This document shows, in pieces, positions 1-5,268 of a stretch of 5,406 bases of DNA. Both the position numbers and the translations under genes were made by a program. Every line of letters begins with the position of its first letter. Position 1 is the first letter of the stretch. A model generated the notes under the pieces. It searched no databases. It was not told the DNA's origin and saw only the letters and a program-made list of their open reading frames with translations. The stretch lies in contig QHOD01000153.1 in the NCBI GenBank assembly GCA_003218615.1, positions 1 through 5,406 of the forward strand, given 5' to 3'. Source of the DNA: Verrucomicrobiota bacterium. Its GTDB lineage: Bacteria; Verrucomicrobiota; Verrucomicrobiia; Chthoniobacterales; UBA10450.

Positions 1-518
1 AATTTTCTCCTGCGAAAAGTTTTGGCAAAACCTTTGCGCACACCGTAGTCATCGACCGGCCAGACATCGGGCCGGCCAAGATCGAAGAGAAGAAGCATCT
101 CCACGGTCCAGCGACCGATGCCGCGCACCGTGATTAACCGCGCGATGATCTCATCATCGCTCATACGGCTAAGTGCACGCCCCGAAGGGACCGTGCCGTC
201 GATGGTTTTCGCAGCAAGATCTTTGAGGGCGGCAATTTTGTTGCGCGACAGACCGGCCGCTCGCAATTGCGCGTCGGGTGTGGCCAGCACAAGCTTCGGA
301 TTAAGATATTTTCGTCGCGGATAAAGCGCCCGCACGCGGCTCCAAATGGTGGCGGCTGCTTTTCCGTTCAATTGTTGATAAGCAATCGATTCGGCCAGCG
401 CATCGAAGGGACGGATCGGCAGCGACGGCGCAATATCATAGCGGCGCGACCGGGCGATGAGGGCGGCCAGACGCGGATCGGTCGCACTGAGATGTCGATG
501 CGCGTGATCGTGGTTCAT
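1..518 (-). CDS. DNA-3-methyladenine glycosylase II (AlkA-type, HhH-GPD), 3' end outside window
   Basis: Base-excision repair enzyme expected to remove alkylated purines such as 3-methyladenine from DNA in the cytoplasm. Reading from an ATG at 518, 172 residues are visible before the left edge. An in-frame TAA lies four codons upstream (528-530), so the start cannot lie further out. The family signature is clear: an N-terminal helical part with 'SIAYQQLNGKAA' (about 44-55), then the helix-hairpin-helix 'VRGIGRWTVEMLLLF' (131-145), then 'DVWPVDDYGVRKG' (151-163). By alignment with E. coli AlkA, the second Asp of the DD pair (about D157) is the catalytic residue. Short AlkA homologues are about 200-215 residues, so roughly 30-40 residues are probably missing off the edge. 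It is divergent from the hydrolase gene at 688, with a repeat cluster between them. No strong ribosome-binding site is seen. The AlkA family is firm; the exact substrate range is not visible. Confidence 0.9.
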   Translation of the reverse strand, partial: MNHDHAHRHLSATDPRLAALIARSRRYDIAPSLPIRPFDALAESIAYQQLNGKAAATIWSRVRALYPRRKYLNPKLVLATPDAQLRAAGLSRNKIAALKDLAAKTIDGTVPSGRALSRMSDDEIIARLITVRGIGRWTVEMLLLFDLGRPDVWPVDDYGVRKGFAKTFRRRK

Positions 519-535
519 GTGTCGATCTTAAGTAA

Positions 536-647
536 AATGACGAAGCCCGAATGTCGAATGACGAAAGAACGTCCAATGACGAAACCCGAATCGCCAAGCG
601 CGTAAACGACCTTCCGTCATTCGAGCTTTTGTCATTGCTTCGTCATT
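536..647. repeat. Symmetric cluster of AATGACGAA-type repeat units (three direct, three inverted)
   Basis: Three direct copies of AATGACGAA lie at 536-544, 557-565 and 575-583. They are followed after about 29 nt by three inverted relatives: TTCCGTCATT (612-621), TTGTCATT (629-636) and TTCGTCATT (639-647). The outermost arms match exactly over 11 nt (AATGACGAAGC at 536-546 against its reverse complement at 637-647). The cluster could therefore fold as a long imperfect stem, or mark a palindromic repeat element. It sits in the divergent spacer between the glycosylase and hydrolase genes. Transcription starts on both sides of it, so it is not in a normal terminator position. I recall similar 'ATGACGAA' intergenic repeats in Verrucomicrobia, but cannot check that here. 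Function unknown. Confidence 0.75.
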
Positions 648-687
648 GTTGCTTGCCCAGTGAAATCTTTTCGGTTTCGTGACAAGA

Positions 688-1437
688 ATGGAAACGCAGC
701 TCACTTGGTATGGTCAGTCGGCTTTTAAAATCATCACGCCGGCTGGCAACGTGCTTCTGGTCGATCCCTGGTTGACGAATCCAGTTTTTGAAAAGGGCAA
801 AGATGAAATCGCCGCGCTGAAGCGCGTTGATCTAATCTTGGTCACTCATGGACATTCCGATCACGTAGGAAATGCGGTCGAGATCGGAAAACGAACGCAA
901 GCCAAACTTGTGGCGACGTACGATCTTTCGGCAGCGATGACAACAGTGCTCGGTTATCCGGCTGAGCTGGCTAGCACGGATTCGACGGGACACTTTGGCG
1001 GCACGCTCAAGCTGCTTGAAGGCGACGTAAATGTGACGTTTGTCCCGGCCTGGCATGGCGCTGCAGTAGAGAAAGACGAAAATTCGCCAGCTTATTACGG
1101 CGGAAACCCCAGTGGTTTGATCGTCGCCATCCGCGGCGGCCCGACCATTTACCACACAGGCGACACGGATTTGTTTTCCGACATGGCGCTCGTATCTCGA
1201 TTCAACAAGGTCGACATCATGCTCGTCTGCATTGGCGACCATTTCACGATGGGACCGGCACGGGCAGCTGAAGCGGTAAAGCTGGTCGCGCCGGGCAGGG
1301 TGATTCCGATGCACTACGCGACATTTCCGGCGCTGACCGGCACACCGGAAGCGTTCGATCGGGAATTAAAACAGCGCAAAGTAAAAGTCGAACTGCGGGT
1401 GATGAAGATCGGCGAGACAATCGCTATACGGCCGTAA
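688..1437 (+). CDS. UPF0173-type metal-dependent hydrolase (metallo-beta-lactamase fold)
   Basis: Probable cytoplasmic metal-dependent hydrolase of the UPF0173/YtkL-like group of the metallo-beta-lactamase superfamily; the physiological substrate is unknown for most members. The metal-binding motif THGHSDH lies at residues 53-59 (H54, H56, D58, H59). It is followed by H123 in 'PAWHGA', the HTGDTD motif at 156-161 (D159) and H209 in 'IPMHYATFP', so the full set of ligands for a two-metal site is present. The start region 'LTWYGQSAFKI' followed by 'LLVDPWLTNP' is typical of the family. At 249 residues it is close to the family's usual 225-250, so it is complete. I prefer the ATG at 688. A GTG three codons upstream (679) is in frame and would add only MTR. 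Neither has a clear Shine-Dalgarno site. It stands alone: divergent from the glycosylase, and convergent with the membrane-protein operon beyond a 405 bp spacer. Confidence 0.9.
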   Translation: METQLTWYGQSAFKIITPAGNVLLVDPWLTNPVFEKGKDEIAALKRVDLILVTHGHSDHVGNAVEIGKRTQAKLVATYDLSAAMTTVLGYPAELASTDSTGHFGGTLKLLEGDVNVTFVPAWHGAAVEKDENSPAYYGGNPSGLIVAIRGGPTIYHTGDTDLFSDMALVSRFNKVDIMLVCIGDHFTMGPARAAEAVKLVAPGRVIPMHYATFPALTGTPEAFDRELKQRKVKVELRVMKIGETIAIRP

Positions 1438-1467
1438 GGAGCGATAAGGTCAAATAGAAAGGGGACA

Positions 1468-1783
1468 ATGCCAATTGGGAAAAATGGGACAAGTTTGGCA
1501 GAGCTGCTTATACCTCAAGCTCTAACCAACGCCGCAGCGCCGTTTGTTGATTTGTTAAAGATCAATTCGATCTCGGAGGACGTTCGCCGCGGGCGGCGCA
1601 TAGTGCTGAAGCGTCGCAATGTCTACAGCGAGCCATTGGCCGGCCTGGCCAATTTGTATTTTCGCGTGTCGAACATACCGATTCGTCGAAGATACGGAGG
1701 TGATTGCCGGATCGAAAAATCAACTCGCGGTTCCGAGAGGGCTCGCTTGGATTTGGTGGGGCGTTCGCACAAGCCTTGCTAAG
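1468..1783 (+). pseudogene. Possible broken coding remnant (kinase-like fragment?)
   Basis: An ATG at 1468 follows a good GAAAGGGGA stretch (1457-1465) and opens a 104-codon frame. The first ~70 residues look protein-like, especially 'RRGRRIVLKRRNVYSEPLAG' and 'LANLYFRVSNIPIR' (about residues 41-72). After about position 1685 the frame becomes charged and unstructured. The +1 frame then reads more naturally ('RFVEDTEVIAGS', from about 1679), which suggests a frameshift or internal deletion. The KRRN...LANLYFR...PIR pattern reminds me of small kinase-like proteins (lipopolysaccharide/serine-threonine kinase type) in Verrucomicrobia, but this is memory and no catalytic motif is present. Alternatives are a short genuine hypothetical gene or chance reading frame in a spacer. 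Near its start, AAAGGGGACA (1458-1467) recurs imperfectly as AAATGGGACA (1482-1491), which could be debris of a mobile element. Low certainty. Confidence 0.3.
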
Positions 1784-1788
1784 CCGGC

Positions 1789-1824
1789 AAAAGTAAAAGG
1801 ACGCCTGGCAAAGCTACGAGGCGT
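1789..1824 (-). terminator. Probable intrinsic terminator of the phosphatase-flippase operon
   Basis: Read on the minus strand, a 6 bp stem ACGCCT / AGGCGT (plus-strand arms 1819-1824 and 1801-1806, loop 12 nt) is followed by the T-rich run CCTTTTACTTTT. It begins 18 nt after the stop of the flippase-like gene, the right place for a terminator. The stem is short and the U-tract interrupted, so efficiency is uncertain. An alternative GGCG-ATTA-CGCC hairpin (1821-1832) overlaps it. Confidence 0.45.
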
Positions 1825-1842
1825 AATCGCCAATGTAGGGCG

Positions 1843-2853
1843 TCATCGAACCATCGCCGCCAAACGAGCACGCCAGAGGCGGCGTACCTCAATCAGTTGC
1901 CAGGAAATCAGGCCCGGAATCCCGAGGGCAAGTTCGCGTACTCTTGCGATAAGCGACAGGGCGAAAGCCGCATCCCCAGGGATGCCAAGAAGGTTGCCGA
2001 CGAAAAGATAACCGCCTTCTTGCACTCCGAGACCTCCGGGAACCGCGAAGGCCGCCGAGCGAATGGTCAACACCGTGCTTTGCAAGATGACCGCGTTGAC
2101 AAATGTCGCGTGGAGATCTAGCGCATGAAGCGCGATCCAAATTTCTCCGGAGCCGCCAACCAGCGAAATAATCGTCCATATACAACACGTCATGACCGCA
2201 CGCCGCCGCGCGTAAAGCGTGCGGACGGTCCGGTCGAGTGTCTCGCCGCTCTCGACCAGCGATTGCCACTCCGGTGAGTTTGCCAAACGCGCGACGATAA
2301 GAGCGAGAGAGCGGAACATCCCCAACCGTTGCACGAAGTAGAACCCCGCAATGCAAACCACGCCGATGAGCGTTGCGATCAAGGTTGGACGAACAAAATT
2401 TCTTTGTCCGGTTGCGTCCACCAACAGCGCCAGCCCGAGCATAGTGAATCCGGCCTGCACGAAAACTCCCAACGTAAGATCCACAAGCACAGTTCCCGCT
2501 GCGAGCGGCAGCGGTGTGCCATTGATCGCTGCCAACCGGGCGCGGACGATGTCTCCGCCGACAGCGGCCGAAGGCACCAGCGTGCTGACCGATTCGCCCA
2601 CCCAGCGCATCCAAAGCAGTTGCAGCAGCGCCGGACGTTCGAGCGTCGGAAAAAGAACCCACCAGGCAAGCGCATCGAGGAATACAGGCACCGCGAAATG
2701 AAACGCCACCACCGCGGCGATGGCCCAGCGTGCGGCAGCGAAGGCGGCGCCGACCTGGGGCAGCCCTTGCCGGATGAGCAGGATTGTGAACAGCGCAGCT
2801 CCGGCGAGCCCAAGCAGCCATACGGTCACGTGTATTTTGCCTGATGCTTTCAT
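1843..2853 (-). CDS. HpnL-like / lysylphosphatidylglycerol-synthase TM-domain (UPF0104) flippase-like membrane protein
   Basis: Polytopic inner-membrane protein of the LPG-synthase transmembrane family (YbhN/AglD/HpnL-type), whose members are thought to move or help move lipids across the membrane. At 336 residues it has the membrane domain only, without the C-terminal tRNA-dependent lysyltransferase domain of MprF. Family motifs are visible: 'RWVGESVSTLVPSAAVGGD' (83-101) and 'RSAAFAVPGGLGVQEGGY' (265-282), followed by 'RVRELALGIPGL' (304-315). The RSAAFAVPG.LGVQEGG block is, as I recall it, characteristic of HpnL of hopanoid clusters. About eight hydrophobic segments are seen, e.g. 8-28, 43-65, 119-146, 157-174, 219-240 and 298-320. 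The ATG at 2853 has GGAG five bases upstream, and an in-frame TAG lies further upstream, which fixes the start. It is the second gene after the PAP2 phosphatase, 87 bp downstream on the same strand. No hopanoid synthesis genes are in the window, so the substrate is open. Confidence 0.85.
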   Translation of the reverse strand: MKASGKIHVTVWLLGLAGAALFTILLIRQGLPQVGAAFAAARWAIAAVVAFHFAVPVFLDALAWWVLFPTLERPALLQLLWMRWVGESVSTLVPSAAVGGDIVRARLAAINGTPLPLAAGTVLVDLTLGVFVQAGFTMLGLALLVDATGQRNFVRPTLIATLIGVVCIAGFYFVQRLGMFRSLALIVARLANSPEWQSLVESGETLDRTVRTLYARRRAVMTCCIWTIISLVGGSGEIWIALHALDLHATFVNAVILQSTVLTIRSAAFAVPGGLGVQEGGYLFVGNLLGIPGDAAFALSLIARVRELALGIPGLISWQLIEVRRLWRARLAAMVR

Positions 2854-2858
2854 CCGTT

Positions 2859-2862
2859 CTCC
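2859..2862 (-). promoter_or_regulatory. Shine-Dalgarno site of the flippase-like gene
   Basis: GGAG on the minus strand lies five bases before the ATG at 2853. It is one of the few clear ribosome-binding sites in the window and supports this start and independent translation of the second operon gene. Confidence 0.6.
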
Positions 2863-2940
2863 GAGACCAATTCGGATGGCTGCAAAAAGATGCGCCTATC
2901 GTGAACGAACGCGAGCAGACTTACGCTGAGCAGCGTCCAG

Positions 2941-3624
2941 TCAGATCGGGAGAGTTTGCGCGGGCGGTTGCGTCTCTTCGACGCGGACCAAAACAGGCTC
3001 GCCAACAAGTGGCGCGGCAGTGGCCACCACCACGCTCCGCCGCAGCGGCTTACTGGCAAACAGGCAAATTGCCAGCCAAAGAATGCCGAACAAGATCCCG
3101 GCGAGCACATCGGTCAAAAAATGCGCCCCCAGCGCGATGCGGCTAAATCCCACCAAAGCGATCAGCAATGCCGCGCTGCAAACAGTCAGTACCCGCCACT
3201 GGCGCGCTTTCAGCGCAGGCAGGACAAAAAGCAAGAGCTGGCCGTAAAGCAGCGTCGCACCAATGGTGTGGCCACTGGCAAAACTGTACCCGGACCAATC
3301 TACAAATGCGCCGTCAACAAATGGCCGGTGCCGATGAACCAGAACCTTCACCAGCTCGTTCAGCAACATGCCACCAGGCACGGCGACGATTAATGTAACG
3401 AGAGAAGGCCACCAGCGCTTCCACACAAAAAGCAATACGAGCAAAAACAGAACAACGCCGATCCACTCGCTCGAACCGAACTCGGTGAATGCTCGCAGCA
3501 CGCTGACGAATGTGCGCGTCAAATGCGCGTGGAACCATCCAGCGACCTCGTGATCGGGTCCCGAAAGGGGATTGATCAGGGCCAAGGCTACGGAATTCCG
3601 GGGGAAAATCAGTGCGTTAATCAC
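2941..3624 (-). CDS. PAP2-family membrane lipid phosphatase
   Basis: Integral inner-membrane phosphatase of the type-2 phosphatidic acid phosphatase family, which dephosphorylates lipid (pyro)phosphates such as phosphatidic acid, phosphatidylglycerophosphate or undecaprenyl pyrophosphate at the outer face of the membrane. All three catalytic motifs are visible in order: KVLVHRHRP (residues 93-101, the K-x6-RP motif), SFASGH (114-119, with Ala where PSGH is usual; H119 is the catalytic acid/base) and SRIALGAHFLTD (161-172; H168 is the expected nucleophile and D172 its partner). Hydrophobic segments flank them (about 53-68, 73-90, 118-136, 146-160, 172-190). The length of 227 residues is normal. 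A ~37-residue hydrophilic tail, rich in Val/Pro, follows the last membrane segment. The start is a GTG at 3624 without a clear ribosome-binding site; family length before the first helix supports it, but it is not certain. First gene of an operon with the flippase-like protein. Confidence 0.9.
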   Translation of the reverse strand: MINALIFPRNSVALALINPLSGPDHEVAGWFHAHLTRTFVSVLRAFTEFGSSEWIGVVLFLLVLLFVWKRWWPSLVTLIVAVPGGMLLNELVKVLVHRHRPFVDGAFVDWSGYSFASGHTIGATLLYGQLLLFVLPALKARQWRVLTVCSAALLIALVGFSRIALGAHFLTDVLAGILFGILWLAICLFASKPLRRSVVVATAAPLVGEPVLVRVEETQPPAQTLPI

Positions 3625-3637
3625 AAAAGCAACCCAA

Positions 3638-3665
3638 GGTTTAATCCGGAAATCGGGTTAGTCAA
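3638..3665 (-). promoter_or_regulatory. Weak candidate promoter for the PAP2-flippase operon
   Basis: On the minus strand TTGACT (3660-3665) matches a -35 box in five of six positions. A TAAACC (3638-3643, spacer 16) or ATTAAA (3640-3645, spacer 14) lies where a -10 box would be, but both are poor matches. It ends 13 bases before the GTG start, so any leader would be very short. Tentative. Confidence 0.25.
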
Positions 3666-3752
3666 CTCACGATATTGGCGTTAAAAGTCATTAACACGCG
3701 CGCCAAACGAGTGGAAAAAATCGCCAGAAGCAGGTGTTCACAAAATACTCCT

Positions 3753-3761
3753 TGCTAAAAT
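3753..3761 (+). promoter_or_regulatory. Candidate extended -10 promoter element for the outer-membrane protein gene
   Basis: TGCTAAAAT fits the extended -10 pattern TGnTATAAT with one mismatch. No good -35 box lies at the usual distance; TTCACA at 3737-3742 is too close (13 bp). Transcription from here would begin near 3768, giving a leader of about 65 nt before the ATG at 3833. This also argues against the longer reading frame from 3734, which would begin upstream of the promoter. Confidence 0.35.
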
Positions 3762-3832
3762 ATTTCCGCTCCGATACACGGATATTGCCTCGCCCATTCG
3801 ATCAATCGATGGCCGCTAGCTTTAACCACAAT

Positions 3833-4732
3833 ATGAAAAACATTCGTGCATTTTTGGTCGTGCTATGTCTCGGCACTACCTCGGCCGTCGCTGGTCCGCC
3901 GACTGTTGAGGCGCAGCCCGGCCCGCCGCCGCGGGACGAAAACTCGCGCGATCTTTTTTCTTACGAAACGACGTACACCTTCGGCAGCGATTTCAAGGAA
4001 TCCAAACTCGGTGATGGCGATTCGCTCTATAACGATTTTAGCTATGACCATCGTTTTCTGATCACGGGCAAATGGTACTTCCGTGTAGGCGTCGAATATG
4101 AACGCTATGACTTCGGCGGCACCGACAACGGATTACCTGATCATTTGCAAGCAGCGTCCGGTCATCTCGCAATCGAATACGTTTCTCACGATTTTGCGGG
4201 GATCTCACTTGAATTAGACCCGGGAGTTTATTTTCAAGATAACGTTACTGGCGACGCGTTCGACATCCCTATCAAAGCGTACACCACCTTTCCGCTGAAG
4301 AAAGATAAGATCTTTGCGGTGGTCGGTTTGGGGTGGTCGCTTTATCAGGACCCGGCTGTCGCGCCAGGTGGCGGGATTATCTGGATCTTCAGCGACAAGC
4401 TTCGACTTCAGGCAGTGTTCCCCAAGCCGGCGCTGATTTATCAACCCAATGACGACTGGGACTTCCGCATCCTCGGCGAGCTCAACTACACAAGCTTTCG
4501 AACCGACGACGTGCTGACCACGGAGCGGAAATTGCAACTGCATAACGCTGTCGTCCAGTACAGCGAGGATCGAGTCGGTGTGCAGATCGGGTATAACGGC
4601 ATCAAGCACTTGAAGCTTATTGCGGGCGCCGGCGCCACAGTCGAACGGAATTTCGATTTCTTCCGTGCTCACCAGTCCAAAAAAACTGATCCGGCTCCCT
4701 ACGTCAGAATCGCCGCCGAACTGAGATTCTAA
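3833..4732 (+). CDS. Exported outer-membrane beta-barrel protein, DUF6268-like
   Basis: Predicted outer-membrane protein of 299 residues with no known activity. The ATG at 3833 gives a classical signal peptide: MKNIR, a hydrophobic core to about residue 16, and an A-V-A cleavage site at 18-20. A Pro-rich linker (22-32) follows. From about residue 40 the sequence alternates aromatic/hydrophobic and polar residues in amphipathic strands (e.g. 'WYFRVGVEYERYDF', 'HLAIEYVSH', 'ISLELDPGVYF') and ends in Phe, as expected for proteins inserted by the BAM machinery. The segment 'GGGIIWIFSDKLRLQAVFP' (179-197) with 'KPALIYQPNDDWDF' (198-211) resembles the barrel family DUF6268, which I know from Planctomycetes and Verrucomicrobia; the assignment is from memory. 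The frame is open back to an ATG at 3734, but those 33 extra residues are charged and would bury the signal peptide. No obvious Shine-Dalgarno site precedes 3833. The gene converges with the SCP2 gene and shares stop-codon bases. Confidence 0.75.
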   Translation: MKNIRAFLVVLCLGTTSAVAGPPTVEAQPGPPPRDENSRDLFSYETTYTFGSDFKESKLGDGDSLYNDFSYDHRFLITGKWYFRVGVEYERYDFGGTDNGLPDHLQAASGHLAIEYVSHDFAGISLELDPGVYFQDNVTGDAFDIPIKAYTTFPLKKDKIFAVVGLGWSLYQDPAVAPGGGIIWIFSDKLRLQAVFPKPALIYQPNDDWDFRILGELNYTSFRTDDVLTTERKLQLHNAVVQYSEDRVGVQIGYNGIKHLKLIAGAGATVERNFDFFRAHQSKKTDPAPYVRIAAELRF

Positions 4733-5142
4733 GGAAAGATCTCGTTCAGTTTTCTCGCGACGGCTTGACTGCCGCGAACCTTCAGTCTGCCAGTCATAAA
4801 GGCCCACGTGCCCTTAAGTTTCCCATTCGACATCGCGACCCAATCCGCGTCGCTGGTGATGAACGTGACGCTTGGGTTGTCGATCTTTCCTTTTCCCATT
4901 TTGTATGTTCCATCGTTCACGTCGATCCACCATTGGCCGCCTTGCGGCCCGCTAAGCTCCCATTGATAACGCGCGTGGACTCCTTTTGCCTTGTTCGCTT
5001 GGAAGCTCTGGCGCATGCCATCGAACACCTGTTGCGGTGTTGACTCCAGATGCTCCTTTGGGGCCGCGCTCGCCATGCCGAAGCAGCTCGCCATGATAAT
5101 CACTACGATCGCGGGCGGTAAATACCGATTGCTTGGCTGCAT
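4729..5142 (-). CDS. SCP2 sterol-carrier-domain protein with N-terminal signal peptide
   Basis: Small protein of 137 residues, nearly all of it a single SCP2 (sterol carrier protein 2) lipid-binding domain preceded by an export signal. The domain (about 34-137) shows the family pattern: 'YQWELSGPQGGQWWIDVNDG' (59-78), 'NPSVTFITSDADWVAMSNGK' (89-108) and 'AFMTGRLKVRGS' (114-125) before the C-terminal helix. Such domains bind fatty acyl chains, sterols or other hydrophobic ligands in a tunnel. Residues 8-26 form a hydrophobic signal segment ending 'ASA' before APKE. 'IMASC' (16-20) is also a passable lipobox, so it may be a lipoprotein anchored at C20. Bacterial SCP2 proteins are usually cytoplasmic, so export is unusual. 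The ATG at 5142 has GAAGG seven bases upstream. The upstream neighbour on the same strand is a thioesterase (126 bp gap). The stop TAG overlaps the stop of the convergent barrel gene. Ligand unknown. Confidence 0.85.
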   Translation of the reverse strand: MQPSNRYLPPAIVVIIMASCFGMASAAPKEHLESTPQQVFDGMRQSFQANKAKGVHARYQWELSGPQGGQWWIDVNDGTYKMGKGKIDNPSVTFITSDADWVAMSNGKLKGTWAFMTGRLKVRGSQAVARKLNEIFP

Positions 5143-5149
5143 CGTGTAG

Positions 5150-5154
5150 CCTTC
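5150..5154 (-). promoter_or_regulatory. Shine-Dalgarno site of the SCP2 gene
   Basis: GAAGG on the minus strand lies seven bases before the ATG at 5142. It supports this start, which includes the complete signal peptide. Confidence 0.5.
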
Positions 5155-5268
5155 AAATAAAGATCGTTCGCGCCGTTCAAAGCGGTTGCGTCTGGCGTGC
5201 CATCAAAACCGATCCCAAGCTTGCCACAGGACGAGTCCGTCCAACTGGCGGACCGGACATCCGCTGCT

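Noticed and set aside
519..600. A sigma70-type promoter for the glycosylase inside the repeat cluster
   Set aside because: Candidate boxes read on the minus strand (TTCGAC, then TTACTT after 17 nt) match the consensus too poorly to report.
267..605. A 112-codon plus-strand frame ending in repeated MTKPE-like segments
   Set aside because: It is antisense to the glycosylase and then reads through the AATGACGAA repeats, which create the MTK pattern artificially.
832..1314. A 160-codon minus-strand frame opposite the hydrolase
   Set aside because: It is antisense to a gene with all metal-binding motifs, and its translation is Arg/His/Cys-rich with no recognisable domain.
1619..2011. A 130-codon plus-strand frame in the spacer and antisense to the flippase gene
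   Set aside because: It is basic and low in complexity after about 1790 and overlaps the real minus-strand gene. Only the ~1679-1783 part is considered, as the shifted half of a possible remnant.
1889..2821. A 310-codon open frame on the minus strand overlapping the flippase-like gene
   Set aside because: It is an Arg/Ala/Gly-rich out-of-frame shadow on the same strand. The overlapping frame carries full family motifs, membrane segments and a Shine-Dalgarno site.
4214..4807. A 197-codon minus-strand frame across the end of the barrel and SCP2 genes
   Set aside because: It runs antisense to the barrel gene and out of frame with the SCP2 gene; both real genes have clear signals and domains.
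5235..5253. GTCCG/CGGAC hairpin between the thioesterase and SCP2 genes as a terminator
   Set aside because: The stem is only 5 bp (plus two inner pairs) and no T-run follows on either strand.
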